A DNA stretch of 64,000 nt from positions 1,054,001 to 1,118,000 of the forward strand of contig NZ_VTOW01000001.1 of assembly GCF_012184425.1 (NCBI RefSeq), given 5' to 3'. The notes under the pieces were generated by a model. The model was given only the letters and a program-made list of their open reading frames with translations, was not told where the DNA came from and ran no database searches. Positions 51,088 to 58,969 of the stretch are shown in pieces; positions within the stretch are counted from its first letter, which is position 1; each line of letters starts with the position of its first letter. The translations under genes were made by a program, and so were the position numbers. The DNA comes from Candidatus Manganitrophus noduliformans. GTDB taxonomy: Bacteria > Nitrospirota > Nitrospiria > SBBL01 > Manganitrophaceae.

Positions 51088-54000
51088 ATGAAAAAGAGTT
51101 TTCACGTTCCGCCGCTTGTCTTTCTTGTTGTGATCCTGTCGCACTCGACCTCCCATGCGATCGAAATGGAGTACTACACTTACAACGGCTTTAATGCGGT
51201 GGTCAGCGCGTTCACAAAGATCGCGCTGATCTTCAGCGACGCCGATTATAAGGGCCTCTTCTTCACGGTGATCGTGCTGGGAATCCTCATGGGAGGGGTG
51301 GTGGTCTATTTTCTCGCCCTCTCGGGGGCCCGCGTCACGCCCCTTTCCTGGACCTGGCCGGTCGGCATCGGGATCACCCTCTATCTGGCCCTGGTCTTAC
51401 CGAAGGGAACGCTCCACATCTATGATCCGGTGAAAAACCAATATCAGCCGGTCGGAGGGATTCCGGACGGCCTGGTCGCGCTCATCGGCGCCCTCAACAA
51501 GGTCGAACGGGGCCTGATCGATATCGTTTCCAACGCTGCCGACCCGGTCGGGTATCAGCAGCAGGCGGGCGGGGTCGGCTTCGACATGCTTCTGAACATC
51601 CAGTCCAAAGGGGTGCTGCTGTCGGACCAGTATATTCACCTGTCGCTGAGAAAATATGTCGAGGATTGTCTCTATTTCGAGGTGGCGCGTCCCGGAACGA
51701 CCCTCACCATCAACGATCTGGCCAATAATGCCGACTTCATCCCCCTCTTCAGGAAGGGGGCGAGCCCCGCGATCTATACGACCTTTTACGAAGACGCCAA
51801 ACCGGAGGGGAGGACTCTGAAATGCTCGGAGGCGATGCCCGCGATCGAGGCGAAGATCACGAATCCCTCCCTCTTTGAGAACACCTCCCAAGCGAGGTGC
51901 GCCGATGCGGGATTCGATCCGAGTATTCCGAGCGAATACAACCAGTGCAAAGGGACGTTCACGAGCCTGGTCAACTGGGTCCAGGGAGCGGTGTTCGACG
52001 CCACACAGATCTACCGGCAGAATGCGATGGCTCAGTCGCTCTCCTCCGTGGCGCAATTGGCCAGCCCCGATACGGCGATCGCTGTCCTGGCCGGACGAGA
52101 CACCGGGACCTCCCTGCTCTCGACAGGGGTGGTGGCCAACGAGTGGATTCCGATCATCCGGGCCGTCATCACGGCGATTGCGATCGGGTTGCTTCCCTTT
52201 CTGGTGATCTTCATTCCGACCCCGCTCTTCGGCAAGGCGGTGACGCTGATCGCGGGGTTCTTTATCTGGCTGACCGCCTGGGGAGTGACCGACGCCATCG
52301 CCCATCAATTTGCGATCGATTATGCCGTAAAGGCCTTTGCGGAAGTACGACAGTATCAACTCGGGCTCACCGCCATCTCCACATTCGGGACCGCCTCATT
52401 AAAGACCCTCGCCGCGTTCGGGGCGATTCGCTGGTCCGGTCTGATGCTCGCCACCGTGATCACGACCATGCTGGTTCGGTTCGGAGGCCATGCGCTCAGC
52501 ATGCTGGCGGGAGAGATCACCGGCTCTCCCCGGCACGCGGCCCAGGCGGCCGGGAGAGTGGCGACTCCCGAGGGAGCGGCCGACATTGTCAGCGCTTTAG
52601 AGAATGCGCCCCCGGTGATGGCCAATGCCTATAGATTTGATTTTGGGCAAAGGACCCATGCCAGAGCGAATACGATGGCCAAAAGCACGGGCGAGGGGTT
52701 GGGGTTGGTGGACGCCGATTCGGCGTTCGAGGTCGGCGGCATTCAGGGGCAGTCCGCGCGCGGCTCGGCGTACGGAACAAAGCAATTTGCATCGGATGTC
52801 GCCGGAGGAGATGTCGTCTCGGCGAGCATGCAATCGCAGTATTTCAGGCAGAGCTCTTTATACGGAGAGAGTCAGGGTCGGTTTGATTTGGCCCGTCAAC
52901 TCCTGGGGATTCGGACGCCGACGGAAGCCGCTGCTTTCAACACCACCGGCCGTACGATCACGCCGGAGATGGCCGCTGTCGCATCCAAGCAAGGCTACAA
53001 AGGGGTGATCCCCGGAATGCATCTGACGGAGATCGGCTTTGATCCGAAGTCGGGAAAGGCCGCCTCCATCTCCTTTGCCGGTCCTGTGACGGAGGGCAAT
53101 ATCGATGCGGTGAGGGAAGTCGCCTCGAATGCGGGACATCAGGATGCGGCCTCGATGTTAAAACCGGGCATGATCGCAAGCTACTCCATCGATCCTCAGA
53201 GCGGAAAGGGGACTTTCAACGCCACCGACACCACCTCGGTGAAGAGCGAGGACTTCGCGGAGAAGACATTCTCCGCCGGAAAGGGGCTTACGGTGGATAC
53301 GCCCTATGGCAGCTATCAATTGAGATCCGGAAAAGTCCAGCAGGTCGGAGGCCAACTCTATATCAATGGGACTTCCGAGGACGGCAGGAAAATCGCTTTG
53401 GAAGGATCCCTGAGGGACGCCTATCGTCTGATCCCTGGAATAAAACAGAGTGCCGACGGCACGGCCTATTACAGCACCGATCCCGATGCAGTCGGGTATG
53501 AGCTTCAGATGAAGGCGGTGGATCATGGAGAGGATGGGGATCTGAGAACCGGCGTGATGAAAGACCGGGATGGAAATATCACCGGCATCGGGCTGAATCT
53601 CACCCGGGCTCAGATCGAGGGGGGCGTGCACGGCTATGAGACGCTTAATTCAGAAGAGCTGAAGGGTCTCGCAAAGACACTCAGATCTCAAGGTGGTTCA
53701 AATCAGGCGGTCAATACCTTGGAGTATCTTGCCGACCGCGGCATGTCGGCCAATGTGCAGTACAGCTATCCCGCCCATGGCGGCAAGATGGGGCAATTGG
53801 CGGTGACGAATGAGAAAACGGGAAAAACGATGGATTTCGCGCTGTCCCAGTCAGGATGGGAAGAGATCAGCAAGGCTCATAGCAGCAGCCTCAGCGGCTC
53901 AAGAAACATTTCAGAAGACATCGATAAAAGTACCGTCGATCATGGAGTCGGTATCGGCTCTGCCATGCAGATGGCGTTGAATCGGGACCCGGCGATCGCG

Positions 54001-54477
54001 AGATTCGTCTCGGATCACACGCTCGCCAAATATAAGCCTGAAACTTTCGACGCGAATGTGGCGGCGACTGCGAAAGATTTGGCGCGGGATGTGGGGGGAT
54101 TTTTAAAGAGAAATGGAGCCAGTGTTGGTTATGCAGAAGGGTCGGCAGGTTTGCGCGTGTTTGGAATTGGAGGAGCCGCAGGTAGAAAATCAATCGAAGA
54201 AGAATCTAATAACTTGCTTGCAACGGAATATGACCAGAGGATCCGTCAATCTGTCGGAGAAGCCAAAGAGCAGGAACTTGGGAGAGATGACACGGAAAGA
54301 TATGTGGCCGGAAAGGTCGGCGAATTCACACAGGGCCTCTATGATCAAGCCAGGACAGCTTCTTCGTTAGATTACGGAGCATCTGCACCGGGCGCTGGCG
54401 TTAGACGCGCAATCGAGAGTATCCCGTTTGATCCGAAGAGAATCGATGTGGACGAACTAAAAAATAGGCCGGATTAA
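51088..54477 (+). CDS. traG: TraG, mating-pair stabilisation and assembly protein
   Basis: 1129 residues. The N-terminal half is a polytopic membrane domain (FFTVIVLGILMGGVVVYFLAL; WIPIIRAVITAIAIGLLPFLVIFIPTP; VTLIAGFFIWLTAWGVTDAIAHQF; MLATVITTMLVRFGGHALSML), as in F TraG. The C-terminal half is a large polar periplasmic domain with glycine-rich repeats. TraG helps pilus assembly and, through its C-terminus, mating-pair stability and entry exclusion. The 3' end is less GC-rich and overlaps a leftward small gene by 4 bp. Confidence 0.9.
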   Translation: MKKSFHVPPLVFLVVILSHSTSHAIEMEYYTYNGFNAVVSAFTKIALIFSDADYKGLFFTVIVLGILMGGVVVYFLALSGARVTPLSWTWPVGIGITLYLALVLPKGTLHIYDPVKNQYQPVGGIPDGLVALIGALNKVERGLIDIVSNAADPVGYQQQAGGVGFDMLLNIQSKGVLLSDQYIHLSLRKYVEDCLYFEVARPGTTLTINDLANNADFIPLFRKGASPAIYTTFYEDAKPEGRTLKCSEAMPAIEAKITNPSLFENTSQARCADAGFDPSIPSEYNQCKGTFTSLVNWVQGAVFDATQIYRQNAMAQSLSSVAQLASPDTAIAVLAGRDTGTSLLSTGVVANEWIPIIRAVITAIAIGLLPFLVIFIPTPLFGKAVTLIAGFFIWLTAWGVTDAIAHQFAIDYAVKAFAEVRQYQLGLTAISTFGTASLKTLAAFGAIRWSGLMLATVITTMLVRFGGHALSMLAGEITGSPRHAAQAAGRVATPEGAADIVSALENAPPVMANAYRFDFGQRTHARANTMAKSTGEGLGLVDADSAFEVGGIQGQSARGSAYGTKQFASDVAGGDVVSASMQSQYFRQSSLYGESQGRFDLARQLLGIRTPTEAAAFNTTGRTITPEMAAVASKQGYKGVIPGMHLTEIGFDPKSGKAASISFAGPVTEGNIDAVREVASNAGHQDAASMLKPGMIASYSIDPQSGKGTFNATDTTSVKSEDFAEKTFSAGKGLTVDTPYGSYQLRSGKVQQVGGQLYINGTSEDGRKIALEGSLRDAYRLIPGIKQSADGTAYYSTDPDAVGYELQMKAVDHGEDGDLRTGVMKDRDGNITGIGLNLTRAQIEGGVHGYETLNSEELKGLAKTLRSQGGSNQAVNTLEYLADRGMSANVQYSYPAHGGKMGQLAVTNEKTGKTMDFALSQSGWEEISKAHSSSLSGSRNISEDIDKSTVDHGVGIGSAMQMALNRDPAIARFVSDHTLAKYKPETFDANVAATAKDLARDVGGFLKRNGASVGYAEGSAGLRVFGIGGAAGRKSIEEESNNLLATEYDQRIRQSVGEAKEQELGRDDTERYVAGKVGEFTQGLYDQARTASSLDYGASAPGAGVRRAIESIPFDPKRIDVDELKNRPD

Positions 54478-54665
54478 TCGCCATTATTGTTGTGATGACG
54501 ATGCAGATTATATTTCCCGCCTGGGTAGATAAATTCACCTGTTCCCCAGTCTTCATCATCCGGATAATACGGTTCTACCTTAATCTTCTTCCGAGTTGCG
54601 AGCATATAAAGCAATCTCAGAGTAATGAGAAAGATGGCTAAGAGAAAAATAGCACCGTCGGACAT
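54474..54665 (-). CDS. Small single-helix membrane protein
   Basis: 63 residues: membrane helix (GAIFLLAIFLITLRLLYMLA) followed by a polar tail with acidic and His-rich parts (YYPDDEDWGTGEF, HRHHNNNGD). Overlaps the end of traG on the other strand by 4 bp. Unknown. Base use is less GC-rich than the transfer genes. In F, small membrane proteins beside traG give entry exclusion; that is one possibility, by place only. Confidence 0.6.
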   Translation of the reverse strand: MSDGAIFLLAIFLITLRLLYMLATRKKIKVEPYYPDDEDWGTGEFIYPGGKYNLHRHHNNNGD

Positions 54666-54701
54666 CGAGAATACCCCATTAAAAAACGTTACCGCACTTT
54701 C

Positions 54702-55274
54702 TTATTTGAATATTTCAGAGAGCGGTATTCGCAGATCAGGCAGGAGAGGCGTTGTGAGTGTGTTGTTCGATTCCAAAGACAACTCGGCAGCACGAGTGTA
54801 ACCCTGGCCAGTCATGCGGTAGACCTTTACGGTCTCTAACTCCGGGTCCACGATCCAATATTCGGGGATGCCGTGCCGTTCATAAAGTTTACGTTTGATG
54901 ATCTCATCGGTTTTTCGGGTGTTTTCAGAGATGATCTCAACTGCAAGGTCCGGAGCCCCCTGGATGTTCTTCTCCGTAATGATGGAGGACCGGGCAGATG
55001 AAACGAAAAGAAGATCAGGTTCCACAACATCCTGATCAGAGAGGACAACATCAGTCGGAGCCGGAAACAGGATGCCAAGGTTCTTCTCATACACGAAATA
55101 GCTGATGATTCGGTGCAAATTGGAGGAAACTTTTTGGTGCTTGGTCGAAGGAGCCGGGGTCATAAAATGTTCTCCATCAATCAGCTCGTGGCGCTTTCCG
55201 TCATCCGGAAAGAGAAGGTAGTCCTCGTAGGTGAATTTAACCTTATGAGCCTGGGGCGACATGGCATCCCTCAC
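54702..55274 (-). CDS. Uma2-family restriction-endonuclease-like protein
   Basis: 190 residues with the DUF820/Uma2 PD-(D/E)XK fold: FTYEDYLLFPDDGKRHELIDGEHF, VVEPDLLFVSS, PDLAVEIISENTRKTDEIIKRKLYERHGIPEYWIVDPELETVKVYR. Function in this family is largely unknown; members are frequent in cyanobacteria and accessory DNA. It stands leftward inside the transfer region and is less GC-rich, so it looks like a later insertion. Confidence 0.85.
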   Translation of the reverse strand: MRDAMSPQAHKVKFTYEDYLLFPDDGKRHELIDGEHFMTPAPSTKHQKVSSNLHRIISYFVYEKNLGILFPAPTDVVLSDQDVVEPDLLFVSSARSSIITEKNIQGAPDLAVEIISENTRKTDEIIKRKLYERHGIPEYWIVDPELETVKVYRMTGQGYTRAAELSLESNNTLTTPLLPDLRIPLSEIFK

Positions 55275-55320
55275 TTCAATGGATGTTTCTTAAGGATAAG
55301 AATAACAAGGATAAAATCGA

Positions 55321-55785
55321 ATGTCAAACCGAATAGGAACTCGCAAGAATCAGAGACCTCCGCAAATAACAGCCTTCTTGGTGTCGGTTTCGCTTATTAT
55401 CACCGGTTTGATTTCCGACAGTGCTCATGCCTTCTGTTTCGAGGAGGCCGGGGCGATCTATCGGGTCTCCCCGGAGCTGCTGTGGGCCATCGCCAAAGTG
55501 GAATCCTCCTTCAATCCTTCTGCCATGAATCGGAATGCGAACGGAAGCTACGATGTCGGCCTCATGCAGATCAACTCGGCATGGGCAAACGTCCTGGGGG
55601 AAGAACTGTGGGCTTCTTTGAGGAACCCCTGCCAGAATGTGAAAGTCGGAGCGTGGATTCTCGCGCAGTGTATGCAGCGATACGGGTATACCTGGGAAGC
55701 GGTCGGCTGCTACAACGCAACGAGCCCGGACAAACGGGCGAAGTACGCATGGAAGGTCTTCTTATCCCTTCCGAACAGAAAATAA
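55321..55785 (+). CDS. Lytic transglycosylase of the conjugation system
   Basis: 154 residues: signal peptide, then a compact goose-lysozyme-like SLT domain with the catalytic Glu in LLWAIAKVESSFNPSAMN, followed by SYDVGLMQINSAW and VGAWILAQCMQRYGYTWEAVGCYNA. Two Cys pairs are likely disulfide-bonded. The VirB1/TrbN/PilT-type enzymes open the cell wall for the transfer apparatus. Resumes the rightward transfer genes after the leftward insert. Confidence 0.9.
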   Translation: MSNRIGTRKNQRPPQITAFLVSVSLIITGLISDSAHAFCFEEAGAIYRVSPELLWAIAKVESSFNPSAMNRNANGSYDVGLMQINSAWANVLGEELWASLRNPCQNVKVGAWILAQCMQRYGYTWEAVGCYNATSPDKRAKYAWKVFLSLPNRK

Positions 55786-55804
55786 AAACAAAAGGGCTGG
55801 CGCT

Positions 55805-56260
55805 TTGGATATTGAACTCTGGCAACTCTGGATTGTGGCGGCGATGGGGCTCTTTATCGCAGAACTCTTAACCCCCGGCTTCTTTACCGCCGCCATTGGG
55901 ATGGGGTGTCTGGCGGCCGGTTTGGCTCATTGGATGGGGTGGGTGATCGAAGTGCAGATTACGGTCCTTTTTACAGTGACCCTCCTCGTATTCCTGATGC
56001 TTCGGCCTCTGTTTTTAAAGTATCTGGACTCGAAAACCCGGATCAAGACCAATACCGAGGCTTTGATCGGGAAGCAGGGATATGTCCTGGAGAAAATCGA
56101 TCCGATCGCTCATTCAGGCCGGATCATCGTCGGCGGGGAAGACTGGAAGGGAGTCTCGATCGATGACGCCGTCATTGAGCCCAAAACAAGAGTTGAAGTC
56201 GTCAGGATCGATGGGACCCATCTCATCGTAAAGCAAATCTCAAAGAGAGAGGACATCTGA
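55805..56260 (+). CDS. NfeD-like membrane protein
   Basis: 151 residues from a TTG at 55805 (no ATG in a suitable place; AAAGGG upstream). Three or four membrane helices (WIVAAMGLFIAELLTPGFFTAAIGMGCLAAGLAHWMGW; ITVLFTVTLLVFLMLRPLF), then an OB-fold tail (ALIGKQGYVLEKIDPIAHSGRIIVGGEDWKGVSIDD). NfeD proteins pair with SPFH proteins in membrane microdomains; that partner follows directly with a 1-bp overlap. Confidence 0.85.
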   Translation: MDIELWQLWIVAAMGLFIAELLTPGFFTAAIGMGCLAAGLAHWMGWVIEVQITVLFTVTLLVFLMLRPLFLKYLDSKTRIKTNTEALIGKQGYVLEKIDPIAHSGRIIVGGEDWKGVSIDDAVIEPKTRVEVVRIDGTHLIVKQISKREDI

Positions 56261-57258
56261 TGGGGATATTGATTATCGTCATTCTAGTTGCGGTATTCGT
56301 CGTTTTCTTTGCAGCCGAGGGTTTCAAGATTGTGCAGCAGGCGGAGACGATGGTGATCGAAAGGCTCGGCGCCTATCATCGCACACTCAACAAAGGGGTA
56401 AACATCATATTGCCGATCGTCGACAAAGCCAGAGAGATCGAATGGAGATACATCAAAACGGATGTCGACGGCAGAACGATCATCAAGAAGGAGAAGATCA
56501 CCCGGATCGATCTGCGGGAGACCGTTTATGATTTTCCGAAGCAAACCGGAATCATTACTCGCGATAATGTCGTCATAGAAATAAATGCAATCCTGTATTT
56601 TCAGATCACCGATCCGGTCAAGGCGGTCTATGAGATCGCGAATCTTCCGGATGCGATCGAGAAGCTTGCCCAGACGACACTGAGGAATATTATCGGAGAG
56701 ATGGACCTGGATCAAACGCTGATCTCCCGGGATACGATCAACAGCAAGCTGAAAGCGATCCTCGATGAGGTCACGGAGAAATGGGGCGTGAAGGTCAACC
56801 GTGTTGAATTACAGGACATCCATCCGCCGCGGGATATTATCGGCGCGATGGAGAAGCAGATGCGGGCGGAGCGGGACCGGCGCGCGGCCATTCTGGAGGC
56901 GGAGGGGATGAAGCAGGCGAGAATCCTGGAATCGGAGGGGTTCAAAGAGTCCGAGATCAACCGAGCTGAGGGAGAAAAAAGGGCGAAGATTTTGATGGCG
57001 GAAGGGGAAGCCGAGGCCCGGATCAAGGTGGCGGAGGCGGAGGCCGCAGCTTTAAAGAGGATCAAAGAGGCGATCACGGAAGATCGGGGGAATCCTGCGC
57101 AATATCTTATTGCGATCCGATATATCGAGACGCTCAAGGGGATGGTGACCGGGAAGGATAACAAGGTTGTCTATATGCCGTATGAGGCGTCCGCAGTTTT
57201 AAGCTCTTTGGGCGGGATTCGAGAGATTATCGACGGGGCAGGCGCATCGAAGAAGTAG
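56260..57258 (+). CDS. SPFH/stomatin-like protein (QmcA type)
   Basis: 332 residues: one N-terminal helix (GILIIVILVAVFVVFFAAEG), SPFH/Band-7 domain (QAETMVIERLGAYHRTLNKGVNIILPIVD, DVDGRTIIKKEKITRIDLRETVYDFP), then a long Ala/Glu-rich coiled coil (AAILEAEGMKQARILESEGFKESEINRAEGEKRAKIL). With NfeD it forms the usual NfeD-stomatin pair that scaffolds membrane zones. Its place among transfer genes is unusual and hints at a host-derived stabiliser of the transfer site. Confidence 0.92.
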   Translation: MGILIIVILVAVFVVFFAAEGFKIVQQAETMVIERLGAYHRTLNKGVNIILPIVDKAREIEWRYIKTDVDGRTIIKKEKITRIDLRETVYDFPKQTGIITRDNVVIEINAILYFQITDPVKAVYEIANLPDAIEKLAQTTLRNIIGEMDLDQTLISRDTINSKLKAILDEVTEKWGVKVNRVELQDIHPPRDIIGAMEKQMRAERDRRAAILEAEGMKQARILESEGFKESEINRAEGEKRAKILMAEGEAEARIKVAEAEAAALKRIKEAITEDRGNPAQYLIAIRYIETLKGMVTGKDNKVVYMPYEASAVLSSLGGIREIIDGAGASKK

Positions 57259-57302
57259 GGACGGTTATTGATCAACCACATTCACAAAGGAGAAGGACTC
57301 TG

Positions 57303-57524
57303 ATGGAACAAGCGACTGTATCCAGAAAACCGAAAGCAAGAAAAGCCAGGACAGAAAATAACGTCTCATTCGAGAGCTTCACGCCTCAAGAGCAGGCATT
57401 GATCACGTTAGGGGCCGACAAGAAGAAGCAGTCGATCTCGGAATTTATGGCCGAGGGAATCCGATTCTTTATCCGGGAGACCGTGGAAGTCCGATTCAAG
57501 AACGGATCCCCTTCAGAGAGCTGA
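57303..57524 (+). CDS. Small basic protein, ribbon-helix-helix-like
   Basis: 73 residues with a basic start (SRKPKARKARTENN) and a helical body (TPQEQALITLGADKKKQSISEFMAEGIRFFIRETV). The second half resembles the helix pair of small ribbon-helix-helix proteins such as relaxosome accessory factors. No definite family. Ribosome-binding site AAAGGAGAAGG precedes it. It might bind oriT; inference from size and place. Confidence 0.55.
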   Translation: MEQATVSRKPKARKARTENNVSFESFTPQEQALITLGADKKKQSISEFMAEGIRFFIRETVEVRFKNGSPSES

Positions 57525-57546
57525 TCCCTCCTTCAGGAGGAAAACG

Positions 57547-57993
57547 ATGACGCGGTCCAGCCGGGATGAAATCAAAGATGGCCATGTGTGGAACGGATAT
57601 GACTATTCTCTCCAGGTGTGGGTTGTGAATGGCGTTGTTCGGGACTGCTCCCATCCGGATGAAATGAAAAAAGGGGATTGCTGCTCCGCAAAAAGGCTCG
57701 CAGGACAGCGCATCACGGAGATACCCGGAGCCGAAAAGAGAGACGAGAGAATAGAGGAAGAGCCGATGTGGGGACCTCTCTGCCGGGTTGTCGGGCAGCT
57801 GAATCTTTCCGCATTTATGTATATGGGCCGGGTGCAGGCCGGGGAGAAGAGGATCTTTCTCTATAAACATATTCTCACACGGCGCTATCTGAATTTGGAC
57901 AGTGGGGGGAAGGCCTATCGGTATGACTCGGGCGCCTACATCCAGATCGATTTAGATGAAGCCCTCGCTCGCGCGTTCGGATCCCACGATTAA
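57547..57993 (+). CDS. Hypothetical protein in the transfer region
   Basis: 148 residues; no signal peptide or membrane helix. Soluble, mixed fold (HVWNGYDYSLQVWVVNGVVRDCSHPDEMKKGDCCSAKRLAGQRI; RYLNLDSGGKAYRYDSGAYIQIDLDEALARAFG). Good ribosome-binding site (AGGAGG). I do not recognise the family. It lies between the small basic protein and the TraD-like genes. Confidence 0.65.
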   Translation: MTRSSRDEIKDGHVWNGYDYSLQVWVVNGVVRDCSHPDEMKKGDCCSAKRLAGQRITEIPGAEKRDERIEEEPMWGPLCRVVGQLNLSAFMYMGRVQAGEKRIFLYKHILTRRYLNLDSGGKAYRYDSGAYIQIDLDEALARAFGSHD

Positions 57994-58054
57994 TACATTG
58001 TGTCAGAGATCAACTGAAGATCGCGCCACGAGATCATTCAGGAGTGACAAGAGC

Positions 58055-58966
58055 ATGCTCAATAATCATTTGAACAATAACAGATCCATGCGGATCGATT
58101 CCCTGATGAAGGGAATGCCATGCTCCTCGATCGTCTTTGCAAGGGATGCGCAGATGCTTGAGCAGCTGATTGTCGGGTTGGACCATCAAAAATCCAGGAC
58201 GGTGCTGCTCTTTGATCCGGGGAATCCGAAATCGGTCAGGGTCGATCCCCTTTTTCTGGCGGATTCCGAAACATTGGATTGGATCGCTTCCTTCTTTTAC
58301 CGATCGCAGCCGACCTCTTTGAGTGATGACCAAGGCCTGTTTCGAGACCTGCTCGATATCGCAGTCGGCGGACCCGTTCAGGAGGCGACATTGCCCGGAG
58401 TTTATGCGCTGGCAGGTTTGGGACCCGAGGAATTGAAGCGTCTTTTTTCATTGAGGGGACGGCCCGAACATATCCGCTTCCTTACCCGCTTCAATCGACT
58501 CTCGTTTTCCGCCCAAAAGGAGGGATTGGATCGGATCTGCCGGTCTCTCTCTTTTCTTGGGGACTCTCAGATCGCCGCGGCCTTCTCCCGTGCGGAACTG
58601 TATCTGCCGATCCTCTTCTCAGAGCCCATATTGCTTGCGATCGCCGTATCACCCGCTTATTCGGATGTCAATAGAATCCTCCCCTTCCTTTTTCAATGGA
58701 CACTTCATCAGATCCTCATACGGCGATCCAAGCCGGATGACCTACCCCTCTTCATTGATCTGGGAGGGCTTGCTCCTCCTGAAGGCCGCCTCCTGAACGC
58801 CCTGGGAGAGAAGTGCGTGGGTCTTCTTTCTCTTTCGGATCAGGGGGAGTCCGCTTGTCCGATTCCCCCGCAGGGGGTTTTCCTAAACGAATTTGCGTTC
58901 CTGAGTTTCAAAAAGAAGCCGAAGCCTTGGAGATTTCCATTCTTTAAATTCCTTAGGAGAGGATAA
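58055..58966 (+). CDS. Degenerate coupling-protein paralogue lacking Walker motifs
   Basis: 303 residues from ATG 58055 (GGAG at 58041). It matches the neighbouring TraD after its Walker A: VLLFDPGNPKSVRVDPLF vs VILWDPYHPDCIGFEPLA; DSQIAAAFSR (D170) vs DSKIAAGFSR (D334); FSEPILLAIA vs FREPTLLIIA; LPLFIDLGGL (L230) vs LPIFFYLDEF (L394). The distance from the DS site to LP is 60 residues in both. At the P-loop position it has GMPCSSIVFA, and the Walker B Asp-Glu is Gly-Gly; the N-terminal helices are absent. It cannot be a normal ATPase. The frame is intact and well packed before traD, so it is maintained, perhaps as a regulatory subunit of the TraD ring. Confidence 0.75.
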   Translation: MLNNHLNNNRSMRIDSLMKGMPCSSIVFARDAQMLEQLIVGLDHQKSRTVLLFDPGNPKSVRVDPLFLADSETLDWIASFFYRSQPTSLSDDQGLFRDLLDIAVGGPVQEATLPGVYALAGLGPEELKRLFSLRGRPEHIRFLTRFNRLSFSAQKEGLDRICRSLSFLGDSQIAAAFSRAELYLPILFSEPILLAIAVSPAYSDVNRILPFLFQWTLHQILIRRSKPDDLPLFIDLGGLAPPEGRLLNALGEKCVGLLSLSDQGESACPIPPQGVFLNEFAFLSFKKKPKPWRFPFFKFLRRG

Positions 58967-58969
58967 ACC

